Assembly (NCBI RefSeq): GCF_900129725.1
Contig: NZ_FQWQ01000006.1
Location: forward strand, 248,001-312,000
Origin: Chryseolinea serpens
GTDB lineage: Bacteria; Bacteroidota; Bacteroidia; Cytophagales; Cyclobacteriaceae
DNA: 64,000 nucleotides
Direction of reading: 5' to 3'
In this document: positions 53,378 through 63,375 of the stretch, piece by piece
How positions within the stretch are numbered: the stretch's first letter is position 1
Layout of the letters: each line of letters opens with the position of its first letter
Position numbers and translations under genes: made by a program
The notes under the pieces: model-generated
Told to the model about the DNA's origin: nothing
Database searches by the model: none
Seen by the model: only the letters and a program-made list of their open reading frames with translations

Positions 53378-54433
53378 TCAGAACAAACTCAAGTTTCCTC
53401 CTTTGCGGAACTTCGTGAGATCGAGCGCGGGCATGGACCGGTCTTTAAAATATTTTCGTTTTGCCGTGCGGTGCAATTGGTGGATGGCCTCTGCAAAATT
53501 GCCTTCACCGCTCATGCGTCTTCCAAACTGCGAATCGTTTACATTTCCGCCGTGCATCGAACAGATCTGATGCCACACTTTTTCAAAACGGTCCGGAAAA
53601 TTTTTGCGCAACCAATCCTCAAAGATGTTGCCGATGGCACCGTTCAACCGCACGATCGTCATACCTGCCGACAGCGCGCCATGATCGGCCGCCGCTTTTA
53701 ACACCTGAGGAATTTCATGATGATTTAAGCCTGGAATGATGGGCGCATTCATAACGCTCACGGGCACACCCGCTTTGGCAAGTTCCTCGATGGTCTTCAA
53801 TCGCTTCACTGCACTGGCAGTCCGGGGTTCCATGACACGACGCAACGACTCATCGAGCGTTGTGATGGAAATATAAACATGGACGAGGTTGTCTTTTGCC
53901 AAATCGGTCAACAAGTCCAAATCCCGCAACACCAGACTATTTTTGGTAATCATTCCCAAAGGGTGTCGATACTGCGCAAAGATTTTCAACAAACTTCTCG
54001 TGATCTCCAGTTTCTTTTCGATGGGTTGATAGCAGTCTGTATTGCCGCTCACGCTGATCGGCACAGGATCCCAATTCGGATTTAGAATAAATTTCTGCAG
54101 CAGTGATGCCGCGTTCTTTTTCACGATGATCTTTGACTCGAAGTCCAAGCCGGCGCTAAAACCCCAATACTCATGGGTGTTCCTGGCATAACAATAAATG
54201 CAACCATGCTCACACCCCTGGTATGGGTTGAGCGAATAGGCCAGCCCCAGGTCGGGGCTGTTCACTTTGTTCACCACCGTTTTGGCGGTTTCGTAGAATA
54301 TCTGTGTTTGGGGTGCGCTGAGCAAAGGCTCGTCGAGGCCTTCAATATGTTCTTCCACATATTGGGCCTTCAGAAATTTATTTTCTGTTTTTATCTGAGC
54401 GCCACGCCCTTTAAAATAGTCCTCCTCCTCCAT
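53378..54433 (-). CDS. Radical SAM protein, PA0069/SplB-like family
   Basis: 351-residue radical SAM protein. The cluster motif CEHGCIYCYARNTHEYWG gives CxxxCxxC at about residue 75. The rest (SVSGNTDCYQPIEKKLEITR, APIIPGLNHHEIP) matches the family usually named PA0069, which is related to spore photoproduct lyase; its reaction is not established. It stands alone on the minus strand. Confidence 0.88.
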   Translation of the reverse strand: MEEEDYFKGRGAQIKTENKFLKAQYVEEHIEGLDEPLLSAPQTQIFYETAKTVVNKVNSPDLGLAYSLNPYQGCEHGCIYCYARNTHEYWGFSAGLDFESKIIVKKNAASLLQKFILNPNWDPVPISVSGNTDCYQPIEKKLEITRSLLKIFAQYRHPLGMITKNSLVLRDLDLLTDLAKDNLVHVYISITTLDESLRRVMEPRTASAVKRLKTIEELAKAGVPVSVMNAPIIPGLNHHEIPQVLKAAADHGALSAGMTIVRLNGAIGNIFEDWLRKNFPDRFEKVWHQICSMHGGNVNDSQFGRRMSGEGNFAEAIHQLHRTAKRKYFKDRSMPALDLTKFRKGGNLSLF

Positions 54434-54493
54434 AGCGCCTAACTAATTAATTTAGTTATATTCTCTAACAATATTAGTGTTGTCTTTTGGTCC

Positions 54494-55411
54494 ATGCAAC
54501 CTTTTGGGGAAGATTTTTTTCTGATCTTTGATGTGAACCTCTATTGTGTGCTGGCCTATCAATCCACTCCCCTTGTTGAAATTAACGACCCCGCTTTTGC
54601 AGCAGCCGGCATCCGCGTGGTGTTGAAACGAGAGGATCTGAATCATCCCCATGTATCGGGCAACAAGTGGTGGAAGTTGAAATACAACATCGAAAAAGTT
54701 TTGCAGCATCCTTCAAGAACGCTGCTCACTTTCGGCGGGGCTTATTCAAATCATTTGTATGCCACGGCAGCCGCTTGCCACGAGCTGGGACTTCGCTCCA
54801 TTGGCGTTGTCCGCGGCGAAGAGCATCCGCTTTTAAATGACACCTTACAGTTTGTAAAAGACCAGGGCATGCAGTTGCATTATGTCTCCCGCGAATCTTA
54901 TCGCCATAAAACAGAAGCCGATTTTATCGATGCCCTCGAGAATGAATTTGGCGCATTTGTTTTAGTGCCGGAAGGAGGTAGCAATGAGGAAGCCGTGCAG
55001 GGTGCGTCCGAATTTGCCGCATCACTTGATCAGTCGTTCGATTATCTCTGCTGCCCTGTAGGAACGGGAGGAACACTGGCGGGTCTCATCCGCGGTTATA
55101 ACTCAACAAAAACAATATTGGGATTTTCAGTTTTGAAAGGCGCTTACGGAATGGTCGAAGAAATCCGGCACTGGAACCCCGGCAAAACAAACTGGCAGCT
55201 CATCACGGACTATCACTTCGGAGGCTACGCCAAATCCACACCCGACTTGCTGCAATTCATAGCACAATTCAAAGCGCGTCACGCCGTACCCCTCGAACCC
55301 ATCTACACCGGCAAAATGATGTCGGGCATTTTCGATCTCACAAAACAAGGATTTTTCAAACGAGGCTCGACACTATTGGCTATCCACACCGGCGGCCTCC
55401 AGGGAAAATAG
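54494..55411 (+). CDS. PLP enzyme, ACC deaminase/D-cysteine desulfhydrase family
   Basis: 305-residue fold type II PLP enzyme. The PLP Lys is in HVSGNKWWKLKYN, the substrate loop in LTFGGAYSNHLYATAAA and the phosphate site in CCPVGTGGTLAGLIRGY. Family members act on D-cysteine or 1-aminocyclopropane-1-carboxylate; the substrate is not fixed by sequence. The first 13 residues look unlike the family and a GTG at 54533 is an alternative start. Confidence 0.85.
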   Translation: MQPFGEDFFLIFDVNLYCVLAYQSTPLVEINDPAFAAAGIRVVLKREDLNHPHVSGNKWWKLKYNIEKVLQHPSRTLLTFGGAYSNHLYATAAACHELGLRSIGVVRGEEHPLLNDTLQFVKDQGMQLHYVSRESYRHKTEADFIDALENEFGAFVLVPEGGSNEEAVQGASEFAASLDQSFDYLCCPVGTGGTLAGLIRGYNSTKTILGFSVLKGAYGMVEEIRHWNPGKTNWQLITDYHFGGYAKSTPDLLQFIAQFKARHAVPLEPIYTGKMMSGIFDLTKQGFFKRGSTLLAIHTGGLQGK

Positions 55412-55501
55412 GAATAGTTTGTATTGGGATAAACGCAAATCGAGCCATCAACCTCTTGTTGGTGTCCTACCAACAAGAAGTAGGTCCAGCTCCTCAAACC
55501 C

Positions 55502-56086
55502 TCACGCCACCGCCTCCTGTAGCTTAAACTCCTCATACACCTTCCACACCCGTCCATCATGCTTCAGCAACGCCATCTTATCCGCGACAAACTCAGCCTC
55601 AAAATTCTTCTGTTGAAATTCTTCCCATGCCCGCTGATAATTAGGCTTCTTCAAATCGCGAAATGCCAGCGTCACGTGCGGATGAAACGGGAGCTCCTTA
55701 TAGTTGGCATTGAAAAGATTCAACACCCTTTTACAGAACCGGTGAAGGCTCTTTTGAAGATTGTCCAGCTCCTGACTCAACACCACGTTTATAAAAATAA
55801 CCCGGGGAGGAAACGACGAGAAGTTCTCCAACTTGACGGGCACAGCCGGGGTGTTGCGTGAAAAATGAAGGAGCTGATCTCTCAGTTCATCCTCTTCCCG
55901 TTCCTTCCATTTGAAAGGCATGTGCAGCGTGATGTGGGGCGGAGAGTTGAGCGAGGCCTTGCTGTTGTAGTGTGTTTTGAAATACTCCTTCTGTTCCAAC
56001 GCAACTTCATAGATAGGGGCGGGAGGAATAATGGCAATGAAATAGAGCTTTTCTTCTTTGGAGTCGTCAACTTGGGGCCGCCGCAT
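55502..56086 (-). CDS. 2'-5' RNA ligase/phosphodiesterase family protein
   Basis: 194 residues with the two His-x-Thr motifs of 2H phosphoesterases, HITLHMPF and HVTLAF. Enzymes of this class cut or form 2'-5' or cyclic phosphodiester bonds in RNA; the true substrate is unclear. It is preceded by a long gap with nothing recognised other than the fumC promoter on the far side. Confidence 0.85.
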   Translation of the reverse strand: MRRPQVDDSKEEKLYFIAIIPPAPIYEVALEQKEYFKTHYNSKASLNSPPHITLHMPFKWKEREEDELRDQLLHFSRNTPAVPVKLENFSSFPPRVIFINVVLSQELDNLQKSLHRFCKRVLNLFNANYKELPFHPHVTLAFRDLKKPNYQRAWEEFQQKNFEAEFVADKMALLKHDGRVWKVYEEFKLQEAVA

Positions 56087-56246
56087 AGAGCTTAAAGATA
56101 CGAATTCGCCGCAGCCATCACAACTATGGAAGGCGTCCGGCCCGTTTGGAAGGACATTTTCGGATGCATGTCCCAGCTTTTTAAATCGGTATAAATGGCC
56201 CTTTGCTTTAAATTGACCGGAATGGATTTTCTTTTTAACCTTTTCC

Positions 56247-56254
56247 TATTTTTG
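56247..56254 (+). promoter_or_regulatory. -7 element of the fumC promoter
   Basis: TATTTTTG, 20 bases before the ATG, matches the -7 consensus. No good TTG lies at the usual distance. Confidence 0.45.
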
Positions 56255-56274
56255 CCCTCAAATTTAAAAACGCT

Positions 56275-57672
56275 ATGAATTATCGCATCGAGAAAGATAC
56301 CATGGGCGAGGTGAAGGTGCCGTCCGACAAATACTGGGGCGCACAAACGGAACGTTCCCGCAACAACTTCAAGATCGGCCCCGAGGCCAGCATGCCCAAG
56401 GAGATCATTTATGCATTTGCCTATCTCAAAAAGGCTGCCGCCCAGGCCAACCACGAACTGGGCCTGCTCGCGGCCGACAAGAAAGATCTCATCGCCAAAG
56501 TCTGCGACGAGATCCTGACCGGCAAACTCGATGCGGAGTTCCCCCTGGTGATCTGGCAGACCGGCTCCGGCACCCAAAGCAACATGAACGTGAACGAGGT
56601 CATTGCCTACCGCGCCCATGTGATCCACGGCGGCAAACTGGAAGACGAAAAGAAAGTGTTGCACCCCAACGACGACGTGAACAAATCACAGTCGTCTAAC
56701 GATACCTTCCCCACGGCCATGCACATTGCGGCCTATAAACAAGTGACCGAGATCACCCTGCCCGGCATACAGAAACTGCGCGACACCCTGGCCAAAAAGT
56801 CGGCCGAGTATAAGAACATTGTGAAGACGGGCCGTACCCATTTCATGGATGCCACCCCGCTCACCCTGGGTCAGGAGTTTTCCGGCTATGTCCAGCAACT
56901 GGATAATGGTATGCGCGCCTTAAGAAATGCCCTGGAGATGGTGCGTGAACTTGCCTTGGGAGGAACCGCTGTGGGCACAGGCTTGAATACCCCGAAGGGC
57001 TACGATGTGCTGGTGGCCAAAAAGATCGCCGACCTCACCGAGTATCCCTTTGTCACCGCCCCCAACAAGTTTGAAGCCCTGGCCGGCCACGATGCCATGG
57101 TCGAGTTGTCGGGTGCCTTGAAGCGGGTAGCCGTAAGCCTCATGAAGATCGGCAACGACATTCGCATGCTTAGCTCCGGTCCGCGGTCGGGCATCGGCGA
57201 ACTCGTCATCCCCGATAACGAGCCCGGTTCGTCCATCATGCCCGGCAAGGTCAACCCAACCCAACCCGAAGCGTTGACGATGGTATGTGCTCAGGTGATG
57301 GGCAACGATGTCGCGGTTTCCATTGGTGGAGCCACCGGCCATTTCGAACTGAACGTCTTCAAGCCCGTCATCGCGGCCAATGTTTTACAGTCGGCCCGCC
57401 TCATCGGCGATGCCTGTGTGTCGTTCAATGAGAAGTGCGCAGAGGGTATCGAGCCCAACTATGCCATCATCAAGCAGCACATGGAGAACTCGCTCATGTT
57501 GGTGACAGCGCTCAACCCCCACATCGGCTATGAGAATGCGGCGAAGATTGCCAAGAAGGCCCACAAGGAAAACAAGACCCTTCGCGAGGCCGCTGTCGAG
57601 TTGGGATTATTGACGTCGGCCCAGTTCGATGAGTGGGTAAGACCCGAGAAAATGGTAGGCAGCTTGGACTAG
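56275..57672 (+). CDS. fumC: Fumarate hydratase, class II
   Basis: Interconverts fumarate and L-malate in the TCA cycle. 465 residues of the fumarase/aspartase superfamily with [34 protein letters not shown] and the signature loop [15 protein letters not shown], whose Ser is catalytic. The class II type needs no Fe-S cluster. Confidence 0.97.
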   Translation: MNYRIEKDTMGEVKVPSDKYWGAQTERSRNNFKIGPEASMPKEIIYAFAYLKKAAAQANHELGLLAADKKDLIAKVCDEILTGKLDAEFPLVIWQTGSGTQSNMNVNEVIAYRAHVIHGGKLEDEKKVLHPNDDVNKSQSSNDTFPTAMHIAAYKQVTEITLPGIQKLRDTLAKKSAEYKNIVKTGRTHFMDATPLTLGQEFSGYVQQLDNGMRALRNALEMVRELALGGTAVGTGLNTPKGYDVLVAKKIADLTEYPFVTAPNKFEALAGHDAMVELSGALKRVAVSLMKIGNDIRMLSSGPRSGIGELVIPDNEPGSSIMPGKVNPTQPEALTMVCAQVMGNDVAVSIGGATGHFELNVFKPVIAANVLQSARLIGDACVSFNEKCAEGIEPNYAIIKQHMENSLMLVTALNPHIGYENAAKIAKKAHKENKTLREAAVELGLLTSAQFDEWVRPEKMVGSLD

Positions 57673-57673
57673 G

Positions 57674-57705
57674 TTGAGCATATTTCCAAAATTATCGTAC
57701 CTTTA
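57674..57705 (+). promoter_or_regulatory. Promoter of the SPOR-like gene
   Basis: TTG at 57674-57676 and TACCTTTA at 57698-57705 with a 21-base spacer; start predicted near 57712. It begins directly after the fumC stop. Confidence 0.6.
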
Positions 57706-57728
57706 ATTTGATTTTAACCAATCCGAGA

Positions 57729-58364
57729 ATGAAAAAAGGAATCATACTATTCTTCTGCCTCGCGTTGATGATTGCTTCGACGCAGACCTTTGCACAGCTC
57801 TCTAAAAAGGAGAAGAAAGAATGGAAGAAAAAAGCCAAAGAGTATGGCAAGAACCCCGCCAACCTGAAGCAACTCATCGAGGACAAACAGACCGCCGACA
57901 ACACGGTGAGCTCCCTCAACCAAAAGGTCACCCAGATGCAGTCTTCCATCAGCGACAAAGATGCGAAGATCGCCGAACTGGAAGATCAGTTGACCCAACT
58001 GAGAGGCCAACTCACTTCCACCAAGGCCGAACTGGCCGCATTGAAGGAAGCCCCGGTGGTGAACTCTATGGACTTCTCGAAAGGTGTGGTCTTCAAGGTG
58101 CAGATCGGCGCCTTCAAGAATAAGAACCTGCAGAAGTATTTCGACAACAACCCCAACTTTGGTGGCGAAGCAAAAGACGGCGAGCCTCAAAAGTTGACCA
58201 TCGGCATCTTCCGCGACTATTGGGAAGCCGATACATTTAAGAAATACATGCGCGAAATGGGCGTGAAAGATGCCTGGATCGTGCCCTACAAAGACGGCCA
58301 ACGCGTCGAGATCAAAGACGTGCTGGAAGGTGTGGTGGGCGACAAGCCGGCTGCCGGCAAGTAG
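57729..58364 (+). CDS. Exported coiled-coil protein with SPOR-like C-terminus
   Basis: 211 residues from the ATG at 57729, which starts a signal peptide (MKKGIILFFCLALMIASTQT...AQ). A Lys-rich stretch leads to a heptad coiled coil (about 50-115) and a C-terminal part (VVFKVQIGAFKNKNLQKYF ... KKYMREMGVKDAWIVPYKDG) resembling SPOR peptidoglycan-binding domains. It may tether to septal or cell-wall glycan; the SPOR match is by eye. Confidence 0.7.
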   Translation: MKKGIILFFCLALMIASTQTFAQLSKKEKKEWKKKAKEYGKNPANLKQLIEDKQTADNTVSSLNQKVTQMQSSISDKDAKIAELEDQLTQLRGQLTSTKAELAALKEAPVVNSMDFSKGVVFKVQIGAFKNKNLQKYFDNNPNFGGEAKDGEPQKLTIGIFRDYWEADTFKKYMREMGVKDAWIVPYKDGQRVEIKDVLEGVVGDKPAAGK

Positions 58365-58389
58365 GCTGACATTCAAATTATTAAATGCC

Positions 58390-58420
58390 AAAGCAGTGCG
58401 GAATCGCACTGCTTTCTTTA
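58390..58420 (+). terminator. Intrinsic terminator
   Basis: AAAGCAGTGCG and CGCACTGCTTT pair perfectly (11 bases) around GAAT, then CTTTATTT. Confidence 0.88.
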
Positions 58421-58480
58421 TTTCTCCGGATTCGCACCGAACTAATTTTCTTAAGAAGAATACTGGATTATTTTTGTGAG

Positions 58481-59263
58481 ATGGGTCGAGTAGTGTTTTG
58501 GTTTTTTGCCATGGTTTTATCCTCTGCCGTGACCGCGCAAGTCAGGGTGAGCAAACTCGTCATCAAAACAAACCAATCCTACGACCTGGGCCAGTCCGAT
58601 ATTCTCGTGGCCGACACGCTGGTGATGATGGATTCCTCCCGTCTGATCCTGAATAAACTGAAACCCGAAAATTTTATCCGCGTCAAGGTAGCCGCCATCG
58701 GCAACCATTGTGTCATCGACGGCAAGGGCATCAATGGGCAGGCGGGCCGCAATGGCAAACCCGGCATCACCCCGATTGGCCCCTGTCTGGACGGCACAGC
58801 CGGCCGCGATGGCACCAAAGGCCTCGATGGTACAGCAGGGATAAATCTTTTTCTGTATCTTGAAAGAGTTAGCCTGAAAGGCGTACTCACCATCGACATC
58901 TCCGGAGGCAACGGCGGTCGCGGGGGGAACGGCGGAAACGGCGGCGGCGGCAGTCCGGGCACGTTGCACTGTAATGGCGGCAATGGCTCGAACGGCGGAA
59001 ACGCAGGACAGGGCGGCAATGGCGCGAACGGCGGCGTGCTCACCCTGACCAGCAAAAAGACACAGCTTCTTCGCGATATGTTAGGCACAAAGATCCTCGT
59101 TAACAACAATGGCGGCGCCGCGGGCCTCAGCGGCAAAGCCGGATACCACGGCGGCGCAGGCCTGGGCCCTTCGAGAAAGAATGGCAAAGACGGCGTGCCG
59201 GGGTTAGACAGCATCAGCGGCGTTACGGGTATTAAAGGCAGTGTAAAAATCGAAGCAAACTAG
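58481..59263 (+). CDS. Secreted glycine-rich collagen-like protein
   Basis: 260 residues with a signal peptide (MGRVVFWFFAMVLSSAVTA) from the ATG at 58481; the longer frame overlaps the terminator. A beta-rich N-terminal part (KTNQSYDLGQSDILVADTLV) is followed by a Gly/Asn-rich region with Gly-x-y runs (NGQAGRNGKPGITP, GRGGNGGNGGGGSPG, GSNGGNAGQGGNGANGG). It resembles pectate-lyase-like or adhesin surface proteins with collagen-type repeats; no enzyme site is visible. A TATTTTTG at 58469 lies only 5 bases before the ATG, so a very short leader is possible. Confidence 0.7.
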   Translation: MGRVVFWFFAMVLSSAVTAQVRVSKLVIKTNQSYDLGQSDILVADTLVMMDSSRLILNKLKPENFIRVKVAAIGNHCVIDGKGINGQAGRNGKPGITPIGPCLDGTAGRDGTKGLDGTAGINLFLYLERVSLKGVLTIDISGGNGGRGGNGGNGGGGSPGTLHCNGGNGSNGGNAGQGGNGANGGVLTLTSKKTQLLRDMLGTKILVNNNGGAAGLSGKAGYHGGAGLGPSRKNGKDGVPGLDSISGVTGIKGSVKIEAN

Positions 59264-59266
59264 TTC

Positions 59267-60967
59267 ATGGATAAAAGATGGTTGTTAAGGGATATTCCTG
59301 CTCCCGAGCAGATCGAGCAGTTATCGAAGGCCATCAACATCAATTCCTATCTATCGTCCATCCTAATCCAGCGCGGGATCTCCGACTTCGAAAGCGCTAA
59401 ATTTTTCTTTCGCCCATCGCTGGAACATCTGCACGATCCCTTTCTCATGAAGGGGATGGAGAAGGCGGTGAGCCGTCTGAAACAGGCCATCGACCGCGAG
59501 GAAAAAATTCTCATCTACGGCGACTATGATGTCGACGGAACCACTTCCGTGGCGCTGGTCTATAGCTACCTGCGCAATTTCTATCCGAACTGCAAGATCT
59601 ACATCCCCGACCGGTATGCCGAGGGTTATGGCGTTTCGCTGGCCGGCGTGGAATGGGCCGAGCAAAACCAATGCACGCTGATCATCGCGCTCGACTGTGG
59701 CATTAAGTCGTCGGAACTGGTAAACATCGCCCTGTTGAAAGGCATCGATTTCATCATTTGTGATCACCACTTGCCCGACGAATCCATTCCCCAGGCTGTA
59801 GCGGTGCTCGATCCCAAACAAAGCGATTGTCCCTATCCCTATAAAGAACTGAGCGGTTGCGGCCTCGGCTTCAAATTCATGCAAGCTTTTGCGCAGCGTT
59901 TCCGCGACGAAAAAGAAGTGTATGGATTCCTCGACCTCGTCGCGGTGAGCATCGCTTCAGACATTGTTCCCATCACGGGCGAAAACCGCATCCTGACCAA
60001 TTTCGGATTAAAAAAACTGAATGAAGACCCCCGGCCGGGTCTCAAGGCCCTCAAGGACATTGCCGGCCTTCGCAATGAGTTGGATGTCTCTGGCATTGTG
60101 TTCACACTCGGTCCACGCATCAACGCCGCAGGCCGTGTGGCCCATGGCAGCGCCGCGGTGGAGCTTCTCATCGCCGAAACAGAGGAAGAAGCCAACATGA
60201 TGGCCGAAAAGGTGAATCTCAAAAACGAAGTACGCAAGCAATTCGACTCCGACATCACCGAGGAGGCCATCGCCATGATCGAAGGCGACGCCACGCTGCG
60301 GGCAGCAAAATCTACGGTGCTTTTCAAAAATACCTGGCATAAGGGTGTTATTGGCATAGTTGCTGCTAGATGTGTGGAGAAATATTATCGCCCCACCGTG
60401 ATCCTGACCGAATCGAACAATAAAATTACCGGCTCCGCCCGCAGCGTGAATGGCTTTGACCTCTATGGCGCCATCCTCGAGTGCAGCGACCTGCTGGAAA
60501 AGTTCGGTGGCCACAAATACGCCGCAGGACTCACCCTGGACATCAACAACCTGGAGTTGTTCCAGCAGAAATTCGAACAGGTGGTGTCCTCTACCATCAC
60601 CGAGGAAATGCTCACGCCGGTGATCGACGTTGACATGCCGCTTCATTTCGACATGATCACTCCCAAGTTTATCACCGTGCTCAAGCAAATGGCCCCGTTC
60701 GGACCCGAAAATCAGCGTCCTGTTTTCGAAGCGAGCGGACTGTATGTTTTCAATTCGTTGTCGAGTTTCAAGGACCGTCACGTTCGCTTTCTCGTGGCAC
60801 AACACAAAAATGAAAGCGTTTTCCAGGCCGTGGGCTTCGACCTGGCCGATCGCTATGAGCGACTGGCCAAAGGCGACATGTTCAAGATGGTGTTCACCAT
60901 CGAGGAGAACACGTTCAATGGCACCACTTCCATTCAACTGCGTATAAAAGACATCAAATTTCATTGA
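59267..60967 (+). CDS. recJ: Single-strand DNA exonuclease RecJ
   Basis: 5'-3' exonuclease used in RecF recombination and mismatch and base repair. 566 residues of the DHH family: IYGDYDVDGTTSVAL (motif I), IALDCGIKSSE, the DHH motif in ICDHHLPDE, and DHHA1 (GSARSVNGFDLYGAI, GGHKYAAGLTL) with the OB-fold end. It begins 3 bases after the preceding stop. Confidence 0.96.
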   Translation: MDKRWLLRDIPAPEQIEQLSKAININSYLSSILIQRGISDFESAKFFFRPSLEHLHDPFLMKGMEKAVSRLKQAIDREEKILIYGDYDVDGTTSVALVYSYLRNFYPNCKIYIPDRYAEGYGVSLAGVEWAEQNQCTLIIALDCGIKSSELVNIALLKGIDFIICDHHLPDESIPQAVAVLDPKQSDCPYPYKELSGCGLGFKFMQAFAQRFRDEKEVYGFLDLVAVSIASDIVPITGENRILTNFGLKKLNEDPRPGLKALKDIAGLRNELDVSGIVFTLGPRINAAGRVAHGSAAVELLIAETEEEANMMAEKVNLKNEVRKQFDSDITEEAIAMIEGDATLRAAKSTVLFKNTWHKGVIGIVAARCVEKYYRPTVILTESNNKITGSARSVNGFDLYGAILECSDLLEKFGGHKYAAGLTLDINNLELFQQKFEQVVSSTITEEMLTPVIDVDMPLHFDMITPKFITVLKQMAPFGPENQRPVFEASGLYVFNSLSSFKDRHVRFLVAQHKNESVFQAVGFDLADRYERLAKGDMFKMVFTIEENTFNGTTSIQLRIKDIKFH

Positions 60968-60970
60968 GGC

Positions 60971-61762
60971 ATGATCCTTCGGGCAGAACATCTGATCAAA
61001 AAATATAAAACCCGTACGGTGGTCAACGACGTATCCGTCCAGGTGAGCCAGGGCGAGATCGTGGGACTGCTGGGGCCCAATGGCGCGGGAAAGACCACAT
61101 CATTTTACATGATGGTGGGACTGATCAAACCCAACGAAGGCCGCATTTTTCTGGATGATGAAGAGATCACACCGCTCCCCATGTACCAGCGGGCTCGCAA
61201 AGGCATTGGCTATCTGGCGCAGGAGGCTTCCGTTTTCCGCAAGCTCACCGTAGAAGAAAACATCATGTCGGTGTTGGAGATGCGCAATTTTAACAAGCAG
61301 CAGCGCAAAGAGAAGGTAGACATGCTCATTGAAGAGTTCAGTCTGCATAAGGTTCGCAAAAACCGGGGCATGTCGCTCTCGGGTGGCGAACGACGTCGCA
61401 CCGAAATTGCCCGTGCGCTGGCCGTGGACCCACACTTCGTTCTATTGGATGAACCCTTTGCGGGTGTCGACCCGATTGCTGTGGAGGAAATTCAATCCAT
61501 CGTATCAAAACTGAAAAATAAGAACATCGGCATCCTCATCACCGACCACAACGTGGACGAAACCCTTTCCATCACCGACCGCGCCTACCTGATGGTGGAT
61601 GGAAAATTATTCAAAGCCGGCACCGCCGAAGAATTGGCCAGCGACCCGCAGGTGCGCAAAGTCTATCTCGGCCAAAATTTCGAACTACGACGCTCCAAAC
61701 TCGCATCCAAAGCCGTGGACACCAACGACAATTGGCCAGACCCCTCGGAGTCGAACATCTGA
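60971..61762 (+). CDS. lptB: LPS export ABC transporter ATPase
   Basis: Powers LPS transport with LptFG. 263 residues: Walker [17 protein letters not shown], signature [15 protein letters not shown], Walker [14 protein letters not shown] and the H-loop TDHNVDET. The LptB-specific [19 protein letters not shown] region is present. It starts 3 bases after recJ, and the two may be co-transcribed; LptFG are not in the window. Confidence 0.95.
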   Translation: MILRAEHLIKKYKTRTVVNDVSVQVSQGEIVGLLGPNGAGKTTSFYMMVGLIKPNEGRIFLDDEEITPLPMYQRARKGIGYLAQEASVFRKLTVEENIMSVLEMRNFNKQQRKEKVDMLIEEFSLHKVRKNRGMSLSGGERRRTEIARALAVDPHFVLLDEPFAGVDPIAVEEIQSIVSKLKNKNIGILITDHNVDETLSITDRAYLMVDGKLFKAGTAEELASDPQVRKVYLGQNFELRRSKLASKAVDTNDNWPDPSESNI

Positions 61763-61816
61763 TTTTTTGTTATCTTTTGTTGTCTAAGACGCAGACTAAC
61801 TAACTGCAAGTTTGTT

Positions 61817-61824
61817 TATTTTTG
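61817..61824 (+). promoter_or_regulatory. Possible -7 element before the GH3 gene
   Basis: TATTTTTG 17 bases before the ATG matches the consensus; no -33 TTG at the normal distance. Confidence 0.35.
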
Positions 61825-61841
61825 AAGTTGACACGTTTTCA

Positions 61842-63365
61842 ATGGGGTTGATCAATTCGATATTGACATGGGTAATGCAAAAGCGCATTCATCAGATTGA
61901 GCTTTTCATGAAGTACCCTATTGAGGTTCAGGATGAGCTTTTAAAAAAGTTGATCCAAACCGCGCGTTTCACCGAATTTGGCCAACAGTATGACTTTGGC
62001 AGCATTCAAACCTACGACCAGTTTCGCGAGCGCATTCCCATTCACACCTACGAAGAGACCTATCCTTACATCGAACGGCTCATGAAAGGTGAGCAGAACA
62101 TTCTGTGGCCCTCGGAAATCAAGTGGTTCTCCAAGTCGTCGGGCACCACCAATGCACGCAGCAAGTTCATCCCGGTGTCGCAGGAGGCTTTGGAAGATTG
62201 TCATTTCAAAGGGGGCAAGGATTTGCTCTCCATTTATGTGAACAATTTTCCGGAAACGAAGCTTTTCGATGGCAAAGGCCTTGCCGTGGGCGGAAGTCAC
62301 CAGATCAATGAACTTGATCCAAGTGCATCGTCCTACTACGGCGACGTGTCGGCCGTGATCATGCAGAACCTTCCGCCTTGGGCGCAGTTCATTCGCACAC
62401 CAAGTCTGGAAACGGCGTTGATGGGCAATTGGGAAGAGAAAATAGAAAAGCTGGCGCGGGAAACGGCCAAGACCAATGTCACCAACATTGCCGGTGTGCC
62501 GACGTGGACGGTGCTGCTCATTCAAAAAATCGTGGAGCTCGAAAAGAAAAGCAGCATCCTCGAAGTGTGGCCCAACCTGGAAGTTTTCTTTCATGGCGCC
62601 GTATCGTTCGCGCCCTACCGCTCCCTTTTCCAATCGCTTATTCCCGCCGAAAAGATGCAGTATTGGGAAACCTACAATGCCAGCGAAGGCTTTTTTGGCA
62701 TTCAGGATCAGAAGAATTCAGAAGAGCTCCTGCTGATGCTGGACTATGGTATCTTCTACGAGTTCATTCCCGCCCACGAGCTGGACAAGGAACATCCCCG
62801 CGCCGTGCGCTTGGGTGAAGTGGAGTTAGATAAAAATTATGCGATGGTCATCTCCACCAATTCGGGTCTGTGGCGCTACAACCTGGGCGATACTGTAAAA
62901 TTCACGTCACTATCGCCCTACCGGATAAAGATCACGGGACGCACCAAACATTTCATGAATGCATTCGGCGAAGAGGTGATTGTGGAGAACGCCGAGGCCG
63001 CCATCACAAAAGCCTGTGAAGCAACCGGCGCCGTGATCGACAACTTTACGGCTGCGCCCGTCTATCTCGAAGAAGGCAAGCAAGGCCGTCACGAATGGAT
63101 CATTGAATTTAAAGTAGAGCCTCCAACGCTCCCCGCCTTCGCCCACGAGCTCGATGAAGCATTGCGCTCCATCAACTCAGATTACGACGCCAAGCGTCAT
63201 CACAACCTGGCGCTCATCGCACCAAAAATCCACAGCGTGCGGGAAGGCACGTTCTATAACTGGATGAAGCGCCGCGGAAAACTGGGTGGTCAAAACAAGG
63301 TTCCCCGCCTTGCCAATTCACGCGAGTATGTCGATGACATCCTCAGCATGATGCGGGAGTCCTGA
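61842..63365 (+). CDS. GH3-family acyl-acid amido synthetase-like
   Basis: 507 residues from the ATG at 61842. GH3 enzymes use ATP to adenylate a carboxylic acid and join it to an amino acid; the plant ones conjugate auxin or jasmonate. Adenylation motifs are SSGTTNARSKFIPVS, YNASEGFFGIQD and SGLWRYNLGDTVKF; the C-terminal domain (TGRTKHFMNAFGEEVIVENA) moves during catalysis. Bacterial GH3 proteins are common in Bacteroidota, with no known substrate. Location after lptB does not suggest one. Confidence 0.9.
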   Translation: MGLINSILTWVMQKRIHQIELFMKYPIEVQDELLKKLIQTARFTEFGQQYDFGSIQTYDQFRERIPIHTYEETYPYIERLMKGEQNILWPSEIKWFSKSSGTTNARSKFIPVSQEALEDCHFKGGKDLLSIYVNNFPETKLFDGKGLAVGGSHQINELDPSASSYYGDVSAVIMQNLPPWAQFIRTPSLETALMGNWEEKIEKLARETAKTNVTNIAGVPTWTVLLIQKIVELEKKSSILEVWPNLEVFFHGAVSFAPYRSLFQSLIPAEKMQYWETYNASEGFFGIQDQKNSEELLLMLDYGIFYEFIPAHELDKEHPRAVRLGEVELDKNYAMVISTNSGLWRYNLGDTVKFTSLSPYRIKITGRTKHFMNAFGEEVIVENAEAAITKACEATGAVIDNFTAAPVYLEEGKQGRHEWIIEFKVEPPTLPAFAHELDEALRSINSDYDAKRHHNLALIAPKIHSVREGTFYNWMKRRGKLGGQNKVPRLANSREYVDDILSMMRES

Positions 63366-63375
63366 CATCAAAAAA

